Origin: Actinopolymorpha rutila
GTDB lineage: Bacteria; Actinomycetota; Actinomycetes; Propionibacteriales; Actinopolymorphaceae
Direction of reading: 5' to 3'
DNA length: 64,000 nt
Assembly: GCF_013407855.1 (NCBI RefSeq)
Contig: NZ_JACBZH010000001.1
Coordinates: forward strand, 1 to 64,000
The notes under the pieces were generated by a model that saw only the letters and a list, made by a program, of their open reading frames with translations, was not told the origin of the DNA and ran no database searches. The translations under genes and the position numbers were made by a program. Each line of letters starts with the position of its first letter. Positions within the stretch are counted from its first letter, which is position 1. This document shows positions 36,478 through 44,996 of the stretch, piece by piece.

Positions 36478-37149
36478 GTGGACAACCGCAACGCGCGCAT
36501 CGCAGCGGTCATCGCTGCCGTGGTGGCCGTGCTGTCGGTCGTGGCGTTGATGGTGAGCACCTACCTCGGCGGTGACCGTGACACTCCGGCCGCCGAGCCG
36601 ACCGCGACGACCGGCAACGTCGACGGCCCGCCGGCACCCGCCGGACCGGAGATCCCGACACCGACCCCGACCGTGCTCGACGAGGGCTCGGACCACTCCG
36701 ATGACCCCTACACGCCGAACGCGAAGACGAAGGCCACGCTGATCCGGATCAGCACGCGGTTCCTCGCCGAGTGGAAGCGGCCCGGCACCCCGGCCGAGCG
36801 CACCGCCCGACTGCGTCCGTACGCCACCGAGTGGCTCACCACCCGGCTGGCCAGAATCGACCCGGCCGACCTGCCCACCGCGTCGGTGAAGGGGAAGCCC
36901 GCGATCGTGGCCGCCACGCCCTACGCCGCGGCCACCAGCACGCTCTTCGACAACGGCATCCGCATTCGCTGCAACCTCGTGCTCGACACCACCGGGTGGC
37001 GGGTCTCGGAGGTCCTGCCCGACTCCGACACCCCGGTGCCGAGCCCGACGCCGACCACGTCACCCTCGACGAAGCCAGGGAAGCCGGCGAAGCCCGCAGC
37101 TACGCCCAGCCCCAGCCCCAGCACGACGAAGCGCGCCGGAGCGCCCTGA
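36478..37149 (+). CDS. Membrane-anchored NTF2/VirB8-like protein of the T4SS-like locus
   Basis: 223 residues from GTG 36478 (GGGAG six bases before). A membrane helix at about 6-26 is followed by a Pro/Thr linker and a domain TRFLAEWKRPGTPAERTARL ... LRPYATEWLTTRLARIDPADLP, whose spacing of aromatic, Trp and Asp-Pro residues resembles NTF2-like VirB8/TcpC domains. The C-terminal 35 residues are Ser/Pro/Lys-rich. It overlaps the next gene as TGATG. The VirB8 relation is an inference from pattern and context; no strong signature is visible. Confidence 0.65.
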   Translation: MDNRNARIAAVIAAVVAVLSVVALMVSTYLGGDRDTPAAEPTATTGNVDGPPAPAGPEIPTPTPTVLDEGSDHSDDPYTPNAKTKATLIRISTRFLAEWKRPGTPAERTARLRPYATEWLTTRLARIDPADLPTASVKGKPAIVAATPYAAATSTLFDNGIRIRCNLVLDTTGWRVSEVLPDSDTPVPSPTPTTSPSTKPGKPAKPAATPSPSPSTTKRAGAP

Positions 37150-38777
37150 TGCCGGCACCGGTCGTCGTCGCCGCCCGCACAGCCGGCCGCCGGCTCGCCC
37201 GAGCCGCGGCCACCAGGGTCGGACGCCGCACCGCCGACTCCGCCGTCCGGCGGGGAACCGGCGGGCGGATCGGGCACGCGCCGCGCCGCCGCACGCTCTA
37301 CGTCGCGCTCGGTGTGGCCGTCCTGCTGCTTCCGGTGCTGATCCTCGGCCTGGTCGGCTCGCTCGGCCTGGCGTTGTTCGCGCCGCTGGGCTCGACCGAC
37401 ACCGACACCTCGGTGCCGTGCGGGCCGACCGGCGTGGTCGCCGGCGCGGCCGGACCGGGCACCTCCGGCTCGGGTGCGGGTTCGCACGTCAGCGTGGTGG
37501 CCCGCGACCCGTCGGAGCTCGACCCGGACCAGATCGACAACACCAGGTCGATCATCGCCGCGGGCAAGCAGTCCCGGGTGCCGGAGTACGGCTGGGTGGT
37601 CGCCCTGGCCACCGCGCTGCAGGAGTCGGGGCTGCGCAACCTCACCTACGGCGACCGGGACTCCGTCGGCCTGTTCCAGCAGCGGGCGGGGTGGGGCTCC
37701 GTCCAGGACCGCACCAACCCGATGGTGTCCGCCACGATGTTCTACACCGGTGGGCACGGCGGCCAGCACGGCCTGCTGGACATCCGGGGCTGGCAGAACA
37801 TGACGGTCACCGACGCCGCCCAGGCGGTGCAGGTGTCGGCGTTCCCCAGCGCGTACGCCGACGACGAACCCCTCGCCCGCGCCCTGGTGGCGAAGTACGG
37901 CGGCGGTGGCAACGGGCCCGGCGACTGCGGTTTCCCGCCCGGCACCACCTGCCCGCCCACACCGTGGCCGGCGTCGGAGGCAGGACTCACCCCGGACGGG
38001 CTGAAGGTGATCCGCTGCCTGCACCAGCAGTTCCCGCAGTTCAGGACGATGTACGGCGTGGGCGAGCGCCCGGCCGGCGGTGACGGCGACCACGCCCACG
38101 GCCGCGCGGTGGACGCGATGCTGCCGTTCCCCGACTACAAGTCCCAGGCGGCGAAGGCGTTCGGCTGGCAGGTGGCCAACTGGGTGCGCGCCAACCAGGC
38201 CCGGCTGGGCGTGCACTACATCATCTTCGACAAGAGGATCTGGTCGATCAACCGCGACAAGGAGGGCTGGCGCGACTACACCAACTACTCCGGATGTACG
38301 AGCGACACCTGCCTGCACTACGACCACATCCACGTGTCGGTGTTCGGCAACGCCGCCGCCCTGCCCGCCACCGGGGCGTGGGTGCTGCCGGTCGCGCCAG
38401 GGTCCTACCACCTCACCGCGCGGTTCGGCCAGTGCAGCAGCCACTGGCAGAACTGCCACACCGGGCTCGACTTCGCCGCACCGACGGGCACACCTGTCCG
38501 GGCGGCCGCGGCGGGAACGGTCATCTTCGCCGGCCGCAACGGTCCTTACGGCAACATGATCAAGATCGACAACGGCAACGGCGTCCAGACCATGTACGCG
38601 CACCAGAGCAGGTTCGCCCCCAACGTGCTGGGGTCGCGGGTCATCCCGGGCCAGATGATCGGCGAGGTCGGCTCGACCGGAAACACCACCGGACCCCACC
38701 TGCACTTCGAGGTCCGGGTCAACGGCCAACTCCAGGACCCGGAGGTGTGGCTGTCCGGGCACGGAGTCCCGCCGTGA
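37149..38777 (+). CDS. Cell-wall hydrolase: lysozyme-like, unknown middle and M23 domains
   Basis: 542 residues. A basic head and one membrane helix (about 50-77) lead to three extracytoplasmic domains. The first, about 120-240, resembles a lytic transglycosylase-like fold (WVVALATALQESGLRNL, SVGLFQQRAGWGS). The second, about 270-400, has paired His/Asp sites (DHAHGRAVDAMLPF, CLHYDHIHVSVFG) as in actinobacterial domains that accompany hydrolases. The last is an M23 metallopeptidase with HTGLDFA and HLHFEV zinc ligands. It would cut glycan and peptide to let a secretion channel through the wall, the VirB1 role. Confidence 0.85.
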   Translation: MPAPVVVAARTAGRRLARAAATRVGRRTADSAVRRGTGGRIGHAPRRRTLYVALGVAVLLLPVLILGLVGSLGLALFAPLGSTDTDTSVPCGPTGVVAGAAGPGTSGSGAGSHVSVVARDPSELDPDQIDNTRSIIAAGKQSRVPEYGWVVALATALQESGLRNLTYGDRDSVGLFQQRAGWGSVQDRTNPMVSATMFYTGGHGGQHGLLDIRGWQNMTVTDAAQAVQVSAFPSAYADDEPLARALVAKYGGGGNGPGDCGFPPGTTCPPTPWPASEAGLTPDGLKVIRCLHQQFPQFRTMYGVGERPAGGDGDHAHGRAVDAMLPFPDYKSQAAKAFGWQVANWVRANQARLGVHYIIFDKRIWSINRDKEGWRDYTNYSGCTSDTCLHYDHIHVSVFGNAAALPATGAWVLPVAPGSYHLTARFGQCSSHWQNCHTGLDFAAPTGTPVRAAAAGTVIFAGRNGPYGNMIKIDNGNGVQTMYAHQSRFAPNVLGSRVIPGQMIGEVGSTGNTTGPHLHFEVRVNGQLQDPEVWLSGHGVPP

Positions 38778-38958
38778 TCCGGCCTCGTTCGGCAGAGCAT
38801 CCGGCAGGGCGGTCGGCAGGGATCCGGCAAGGTTGCACATCCGCGCCGAGGAACTACTGTTCGCGAAGGACACACCACGGATGCCGAACACGCGTCGGCG
38901 CGTGCGAGGCCGTGAGCGTCATGATGGAGGGCGAGCGCTTCGGGAGGGGGCGAGCGAG

Positions 38959-39711
38959 GTGACGACAAGCTCCGGTGCGGGCTCGTCCGCGCCCGATCGG
39001 CCCGACCGCTCCGGCGCGAACTCCCCGGACGAGGGTGCGCCGAAGGCCGCGCCGCCGACCGCCGCGGTGCCGGATCTGCCGGATCTGGACCTGCCGGATC
39101 CGGACCTGCCGGACGTGGAGTTCGCCGGCTCGGAGTTCCCCGACGCCGAGTCCGTCGGCGCGCGCGGCACGAACCACGGCGGCACCGACTACAGCGGTAC
39201 CGACTACGACGACGCGCCGCTCCCCGGCGGGGCGGAGTTCGCCGACGCGGACACCACGACGCCGAACTCCTCGGTCCCACCGGCCACCGACGGCGCCGGC
39301 CGGCCCGCGGGCCTTCGACTGGAGCCGGCGACGGCGTTCGGCGTGGAGGGATACGATCCCGCCGATCCGTGGAACGCCGTTCTGTGCGTGGAGAACGAGA
39401 CCGTGGCGACCGTCCTTCCACTGACCCCGAGGAGCCTGGACCACCTGCTCGCCGGCCTGGTCGCCGTCCGCGACGCGCAACACGCCGCCCTCGGCGCCGA
39501 GCCCGCGCCGGTCCTCGACGACGAGACCGGCGCGTTACCCGAGGAACGCCGGAGCGCCCTCCGCCAGGTCGGCAACGCCGCCAGGCTCGCGACCGGCAGC
39601 GCGTCGGTCGCCCGCCTGTGGAACGACGCCGGCCGAGGCAGGATGGTGATCATCGGCGGTGCCGTGATGTTCGTCCTGATCGGATTCCTCGCGTCCCTCT
39701 TCACTCGTTAG
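38959..39711 (+). CDS. Tail-anchored acidic protein of unknown function
   Basis: 250 residues from GTG 38959 with GGGAGGGGG upstream (an ATG at 38881 is less likely). The first 120 residues are acidic and disordered, with repeated Asp-Leu-Pro steps. A short folded region (DPWNAVLCVENETVATVLPL to AARLATGSASVARLW) follows, and the protein ends in a membrane helix (MVIIGGAVMFVLIGFLASLF) with only three residues after it. That makes it a C-tail-anchored cytoplasmic protein, perhaps a membrane dock for the ParA-like ATPase encoded next. Confidence 0.65.
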   Translation: MTTSSGAGSSAPDRPDRSGANSPDEGAPKAAPPTAAVPDLPDLDLPDPDLPDVEFAGSEFPDAESVGARGTNHGGTDYSGTDYDDAPLPGGAEFADADTTTPNSSVPPATDGAGRPAGLRLEPATAFGVEGYDPADPWNAVLCVENETVATVLPLTPRSLDHLLAGLVAVRDAQHAALGAEPAPVLDDETGALPEERRSALRQVGNAARLATGSASVARLWNDAGRGRMVIIGGAVMFVLIGFLASLFTR

Positions 39712-39760
39712 CGTGCTCAGGCCCCCGCAGGGAGCAAGCCCCCACCGCAGGGAGAAAGTT

Positions 39761-42202
39761 GTGAGTGACCAGCAGCCCCACGACGACGACATGCCAACCG
39801 GCGACGCCACGTCGGGCGAGCGACCGGCGTCGTTCCACGGGTCGCACAACGGCTCCGGGAACGGTTCCGGAAACGGCTCGGGAAGCGGCTCCGACGATGC
39901 CGGTAGCGGTTCGGAGCGCGCGGGGGAGCGCCACGGCGAGCAACGCCCGGAGAGCGTGTTCGACGTCGACCCCGGTGCCTACGAGGAACACATCGGGGTC
40001 GGGCGTCCCTACCAACGCCCGCCGCAACCCCAACCCGACGACGACACCTCCGGGTCGGGCTACGGATCGGGCTACGGCTCGGGACAGGACGAGCCCCCGT
40101 CACAGTGGTTCTTCACTTCGGTGCCTTCGTGGGCGCAGCAGCGCGATGACGAGGGACGAGACCAGTACCCAGCCGGCGACGACGCCGAGAGTGCCTCGGG
40201 CGCCGGGTCCGCGTCGGAACCATCGGAGCCGGCGGAACCCGTGGCCGCCGATGATTCGTACGCCGTCGGCGACGGTGGGCGGCCGGGCACGCAGGAGGAT
40301 CACGGCGGCGAGTACGACGACTACGCCGACGAGTCGGAGCACGACGGAGCCGCGGAGCGCTCCGAGGAAGCCGGCACCGGCGCGACGGTCGACTCGGGCG
40401 GGGCGGCCGAGCCGACGACCACGGTCCCGGTGACGAACGACCCGGCCACAACGGACCCGGTCGCTTCCGACCCGGCCACAGCCGGCCCGGCGGACGACAC
40501 CGGTTCCGGCACTGGTTCCGACACCTCGCGGCAGTCGTACACGGGGGAGGCCGCGACGAGCGCTCCGGCTCGGGGCGACGACACCGGCTTCAGCCTCGGC
40601 TTCGGGCCGATCTCCTCCCAGCCGCCGTCGCGCTGGTCGCCGCCGGCCAGGAGCCAGGGCGGCAGGCGAGGCGCAACCGAGCCGGCCGGAACCGAGCCGG
40701 CCGGAACCGAGCCGGCCGGAACCGAGCCGGCCGGAACCGAGCCGGCCGGCACCGGCTCCGAACGTTCACAGCGACCGGCCGCGTCCCAGGGGCGAGCCGC
40801 ACAGGCGGGATCGACGTACGAGCCCGCGCGGTCCGGGGCGTCGACGCCGGCCGAACCCCACGGCGGCGCACGGTCGGCGCCCGCCTCGACGGCACCGCCG
40901 TCTCCGGCCGCAAGGCGCCGAGGCGAGGAGTCCCCGACCACCAACGGCAACGGCAACGGCTCCGACCAGAGCACTCCGGTGGACCAGGGCTGGAGCCAGC
41001 CACGGCACAGCGCCGAGGCCGACCGGAGCGGGTCCGAGCGCCTCACCAACGAACGCCGTGCCACCGAACGCCGTGCCACCGAACGCCCGGGTGAGCTCCG
41101 CCCCGCCGAGCAACGACCGGGCGACCATGCGCGCGGCGGTCCCGACAGCGGTTCGGCCGCCACGGTTCAGGGAGTCAGCAGGTTCGGCCGTCCGGGCCGC
41201 AGCGACAGCCCGGCGCGCGCAAAGGAGCTGGTGCTCGACGTGCCGCCGATCGGTGACGACGAGGACGAGGCGTTCATCCGCGACCTGTCCACCCAGCGCC
41301 GCCGTCCGGTGCCGCGCTTCGGCTGGCAGGGCGCGTTGTACCGCCTCACCCGGATCAACGCCGGCCCGAGCCGGCGGGACCGCCAGGACATGGACCTGCG
41401 CGAACGCCTCAACCGCCAGCTTCGGCGTACCCGCGGCTACTGCGGCTACATCGGCATCGCCTCGGAGAAGGGTGGCGTCGGCAAGACCACGCTGGCCGCG
41501 CTGCTGGCCGCCGAGATTGCCGAGGGGCGCCGGGAGTCGGTCGGCGTGGCCGACCTCAACCCCGACCTCGGGACGCTGCCGGACCGGTTGGGCGTCCGGC
41601 CCACCCATTCGATCCGTGACCTGCTCGCCCATGTCGAAGAGATTCCGTGGCGCTACCACGTGCACGACTTCATGGAGAAGGTCCCGGAGATGAACGTCCG
41701 GGTGCTGGCCGCCTCCACCGACCGCAAGATCCGGCACCAGCTGAGCATGGCCGACGTCGAACTCCTCGCCGAGTTGTTCGCGCCGTTCTTCTCGTTCGCG
41801 ATCCTCGACAACGGCACGCACATCACCCACGAGGCGATGCTCGGCACGCTGCGCGTCGCGCACGGAATGGTGCTGGTCACCGACAACACCAAGGACGGCG
41901 CCAACCTCGCCCGCAAGACGCTGCAGTTCCTCAGCGACAACGGGTTCCCGGACATGCGGCGGCGGGTGGTGCTCGCTGTGGTGGCGAAGGAGACGGCGAG
42001 CCCGGTGAAGGTGCGCGCGATCGAGCGCGCGTTCGCCGACCACGTGCGCGAGATCGTCGTGGTGCCGTACGACCCCTCTCTGGACGGCGGCGGCAAGATC
42101 CCGTTCCGCGATCCGAACGCCGTCAACAAGATGTTGCGCCCACAGACCCGGGAGGCCGTCCGCCGGCTGGCCGCCATCCTGATCGACGACCTCGTGTCCT
42201 GA
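39761..42202 (+). CDS. ParA/MinD-like ATPase with long disordered head
   Basis: 813 residues from GTG 39761. Residues 1 to about 500 are a hydrophilic Gly/Ser/Pro/Glu-rich disordered region, including five exact Thr-Glu-Pro-Ala-Gly repeats. The last 260 residues are a ParA/MinD ATPase: deviant Walker A KGGVGKTT at 570-577, then VADLNPDLGTLPDRLGV and FAILDNGTHITHEA. The domain plan resembles EspI-type ATPases of ESX loci, but here it sits in the T4SS-like cluster. The following gene begins directly at its stop. It may position or regulate the secretion complex. Confidence 0.82.
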   Translation: MSDQQPHDDDMPTGDATSGERPASFHGSHNGSGNGSGNGSGSGSDDAGSGSERAGERHGEQRPESVFDVDPGAYEEHIGVGRPYQRPPQPQPDDDTSGSGYGSGYGSGQDEPPSQWFFTSVPSWAQQRDDEGRDQYPAGDDAESASGAGSASEPSEPAEPVAADDSYAVGDGGRPGTQEDHGGEYDDYADESEHDGAAERSEEAGTGATVDSGGAAEPTTTVPVTNDPATTDPVASDPATAGPADDTGSGTGSDTSRQSYTGEAATSAPARGDDTGFSLGFGPISSQPPSRWSPPARSQGGRRGATEPAGTEPAGTEPAGTEPAGTEPAGTGSERSQRPAASQGRAAQAGSTYEPARSGASTPAEPHGGARSAPASTAPPSPAARRRGEESPTTNGNGNGSDQSTPVDQGWSQPRHSAEADRSGSERLTNERRATERRATERPGELRPAEQRPGDHARGGPDSGSAATVQGVSRFGRPGRSDSPARAKELVLDVPPIGDDEDEAFIRDLSTQRRRPVPRFGWQGALYRLTRINAGPSRRDRQDMDLRERLNRQLRRTRGYCGYIGIASEKGGVGKTTLAALLAAEIAEGRRESVGVADLNPDLGTLPDRLGVRPTHSIRDLLAHVEEIPWRYHVHDFMEKVPEMNVRVLAASTDRKIRHQLSMADVELLAELFAPFFSFAILDNGTHITHEAMLGTLRVAHGMVLVTDNTKDGANLARKTLQFLSDNGFPDMRRRVVLAVVAKETASPVKVRAIERAFADHVREIVVVPYDPSLDGGGKIPFRDPNAVNKMLRPQTREAVRRLAAILIDDLVS
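40675..40749. repeat. 15-bp tandem repeat, five exact copies
   Basis: The unit AACCGAGCCGGCCGG occurs five times without a mismatch in the ParA-like gene, encoding Thr-Glu-Pro-Ala-Gly repeats. Exact identity at the DNA level implies recent expansion or gene conversion. Confidence 0.95.
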
Positions 42203-43891
42203 ATGGGCGGCCGGCAGGCGCCCGGGCCCGGCCGGTGGGTCGGCATCGACCTGGGTACGACGTTCTCGGCGGTGGCCCGGGTCGACGACTTCGGCCGGGC
42301 CGACGTGCTGCCCAACCGGGACGGCGAGCGCACCACGCCCTCGGTGGTGTTCTTCGACGGGGAGCAACCTCTCGTCGGGACGATGGCGCGCCGGTCGGTG
42401 GCGACGTCGCCGCTGGACGCGGTGCGCTTCGTCAAGCGGGCGATGGGTGATCCGGCCTGGCGGTTCGAGACGTCCGGGGGCACCGGCTACGGCCCGGAGG
42501 AGATCTCCGCGCTGATCCTCAAACGCCTCAAAGAGGACGCCGAACGCGCGCTGGCCGGCGAGGTGACCGACGCGGTGATCACGGTGCCGGCGTACTTCGA
42601 CGACGCGGCCCGGCGGGCGACGATCGCCGCGGGAACGATCGCCGGGCTGACCGTACGCCGGGTCGTCAACGAACCCACCGCGGCAGCGCTCGCCGCCGGG
42701 CTGGTCACCGGTCCCGGCACTGCCGACGGCGGCCCTGCTGACGGCGGCTGGACCGGGTCCCTGCTGGTGTACGACCTCGGCGGCGGCACCTTCGACGTCA
42801 CCGCGCTGCGGGTCGAGCCCGGCGCGGTGCACGTGCTCGCCACCGCCGGCGACCGCAACCTCGGCGGCTTCGACTTCGACAACGCGCTCATGCAGCTCCT
42901 GGACGAACGCTTCCGCGCGGCGGGCGGGCCGAGCCTGCTGGCCGACGACGCCACCGAGGTGGACCTTCGTGAGCGTGCCGAGCTTGTCAAGCACACCTTG
43001 ACAAGCGTCGACCAGGCGATCGCCCACCTGGCCGCGGACGGATTCGCGCACTCCGTCACCGTGACGCGGGACGACTTCGAACACCTCACCTCCGCATTGC
43101 TCAGCCGTACCCGCGACACCGCCGAGCAGGTGGTCGAGGAGGCCGGCCTGACCTGGCCGGCGGTGGACCGGCTGGTGCTGGCCGGTGGTTCGACCCGGAT
43201 GCCGATGGTGCGCCGGATGCTGACCGAGATCTCCGGCCGGGCGCCGGACGCGACCGCCAACCCCGACGAGGTGGTGGCCCTCGGCGCCGCCCGGATGGCA
43301 CACCTGCTGGAGCAGGCCGAACGCCCACCCGAGCCCGCGCCGCGAGGACGCTCTTCCCGGCTCCGGTCGAGGGCCCGGTTCGGACTCCGGCAGCGGGAAC
43401 GCACCGAGGAGTCCGAACGGTCCACGACGGGCTCAACGGGATCGTCAGGGTCGACAGGCATCCGGATCGCCGTGCACGACGTGACGTCACGCGGCCTCGG
43501 TCAGATCGTCTTCGCGCGTGACACCGACGTTCTGGTCAACCACGTGATCATCCCGCGCAACTCACCGATTCCGGCGGAGGAGTCGTCGGTCTTTTACACA
43601 CGGTACGAACGGCAAGGTGAACTCGGTGTCAGCATCACCGAGGGGGACGACACCGATCCAGCGCATGTCCGCGTTCTCGGCGACCAGCCCATCCGGGTGG
43701 TGCAGTATCCGAAAGGTGCGCCGTTCGAGACCACGCTCGCCTACGACGCGAACCAGATCATCTTCGTTCACGTGCGCGACCTGACCACCGGTGAACTGGT
43801 CGGCACCTTCGAGATCGAGCACGTGCTCAACCCGAACGCCGATCGGGTCGCCGCCTCGACTGCGCGGATCCGGTCGATCGCGCCGCTCTAG
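42203..43891 (+). CDS. Hsp70/DnaK-like protein lacking the helical lid
   Basis: 562 residues. The actin-like ATPase domain is complete, with GIDLGTTFSAVA (phosphate 1), VVNEPTAAALA (connect), VYDLGGGTFDVT (phosphate 2) and LAGGSTRMPMVRRML (adenosine). The usual DnaK linker is replaced by a basic and Ser/Thr/Gly-rich stretch. A beta-sandwich-like domain of about 130 residues follows, with no alpha-helical lid or EEVD-type tail. The ATG directly follows the ParA-like stop (TGAATG). No grpE or dnaJ is adjacent, so this is a specialised Hsp70 of the secretion locus and not the housekeeping chaperone. Confidence 0.88.
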   Translation: MGGRQAPGPGRWVGIDLGTTFSAVARVDDFGRADVLPNRDGERTTPSVVFFDGEQPLVGTMARRSVATSPLDAVRFVKRAMGDPAWRFETSGGTGYGPEEISALILKRLKEDAERALAGEVTDAVITVPAYFDDAARRATIAAGTIAGLTVRRVVNEPTAAALAAGLVTGPGTADGGPADGGWTGSLLVYDLGGGTFDVTALRVEPGAVHVLATAGDRNLGGFDFDNALMQLLDERFRAAGGPSLLADDATEVDLRERAELVKHTLTSVDQAIAHLAADGFAHSVTVTRDDFEHLTSALLSRTRDTAEQVVEEAGLTWPAVDRLVLAGGSTRMPMVRRMLTEISGRAPDATANPDEVVALGAARMAHLLEQAERPPEPAPRGRSSRLRSRARFGLRQRERTEESERSTTGSTGSSGSTGIRIAVHDVTSRGLGQIVFARDTDVLVNHVIIPRNSPIPAEESSVFYTRYERQGELGVSITEGDDTDPAHVRVLGDQPIRVVQYPKGAPFETTLAYDANQIIFVHVRDLTTGELVGTFEIEHVLNPNADRVAASTARIRSIAPL

Positions 43892-43906
43892 TACAGACCC
43901 TGGTAC

Positions 43907-44995
43907 TCACCGACCGCCGGGTATCAGGCGTTCGTCGTCCTTCCGGCGCCCGGCGCGTTCCAGGCGCGCGGCGACCCGGGCCGTCGCCCTGCTGTCGGTG
44001 GCGTGCGGGCGGGCACGCAGCCAGTCCGCGACCTGGTCACCCGCGACCAGGTGCACCACCGCTCGGGTGGCGTTGTCGCGTGAGCTGACCAGAGCGATCT
44101 CCAGCGGAGCGTCTGGCCGAGCCGACCCCCACAGCGCCACCACCACTCCGAGGTCCACGTCGCTCAACCAGGGCACGTCCCCGGCCGCCGCCAGGAGTTC
44201 GCCCAGAGGGCGAAGCCGGGCCGCCAACTGCGGGGCGTCACCGTCCAGTCCGTAGGCGTCGATGTGGTCGGCGCCCCGGTCGACGGAGGTGAGGGCGAGC
44301 GAACCCTCCCAGGTGCGGGACTCGACGACGTACACCCCACCCGGTCCGGCGACAAGGTGCTCGGCGACAAGCCCACCGGGCAGGGCGAGTCCGTCGGCCA
44401 CCGTCCAGTCGCCGGGCAACGAGGCCAGCATCGCCGCGGTCCGATGCGCTCCACGGGAGGCGAGCGCGACCGTACTCGCGGCTGCGGCCGGCACGTGCCG
44501 GACCGCCCCACGGCGGAAGGTCAACCGCCCGCGCGAACGGAGGACGACGAAGACCACCGCCACCGCGAACCCGCCGACCGGAACCGCGGACGGCGCGAGG
44601 AAGCTCAGGAAGCTCGCCACCACGAGGACGGCATGGGCGCCCACCGCCGTCGACAACCGGGCAAACCTCCGGCCAGTCCCTGTGGGCACCCACACAGCCA
44701 GGGTCACCACGCCGAGGAACGTCCAGAACACCGTGCCCAGCCACAGCGGCACATCGGTACCCAGCCCCGCACCGGCGACCTGGGTCACCCGCGACGTGAC
44801 CAGGCAGGCGAGCAGCAGGGACAGGATGGTCAGCGCGCCGTCGCGACTTCGGCGTCCCCACCAGACGAATCCCGCCGCCACGAGGCCTGCCGCCGCCAGC
44901 GCGATCGTCGCACCGTCACCGAGAGCCAGGACAACCACGAGGAACAGCCCCATCGCGACCAGGACGCGGCGGAACACGCGAGAGCCGGCCGTCAC
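43907..44995 (-). CDS. NERD-like membrane protein with altered active-site Lys
   Basis: 362 residues. The N-terminal half has five or six membrane helices. The C-terminal half holds LVAEHLVAGPGGVYVVESRTWEG, which aligns with the nuclease-related NERD core (GxxVIxxK-type beta strand), but the Lys expected in the ExK position is Arg. The domain may therefore bind DNA without cutting it, or not act on nucleic acid at all. It starts at GTG 44995, one base after the TrbL-like stop, and ends 15 bp from the convergent Hsp70 gene. Confidence 0.7.
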   Translation of the reverse strand: MTAGSRVFRRVLVAMGLFLVVVLALGDGATIALAAAGLVAAGFVWWGRRSRDGALTILSLLLACLVTSRVTQVAGAGLGTDVPLWLGTVFWTFLGVVTLAVWVPTGTGRRFARLSTAVGAHAVLVVASFLSFLAPSAVPVGGFAVAVVFVVLRSRGRLTFRRGAVRHVPAAAASTVALASRGAHRTAAMLASLPGDWTVADGLALPGGLVAEHLVAGPGGVYVVESRTWEGSLALTSVDRGADHIDAYGLDGDAPQLAARLRPLGELLAAAGDVPWLSDVDLGVVVALWGSARPDAPLEIALVSSRDNATRAVVHLVAGDQVADWLRARPHATDSRATARVAARLERAGRRKDDERLIPGGR

Positions 44996-44996
44996 G

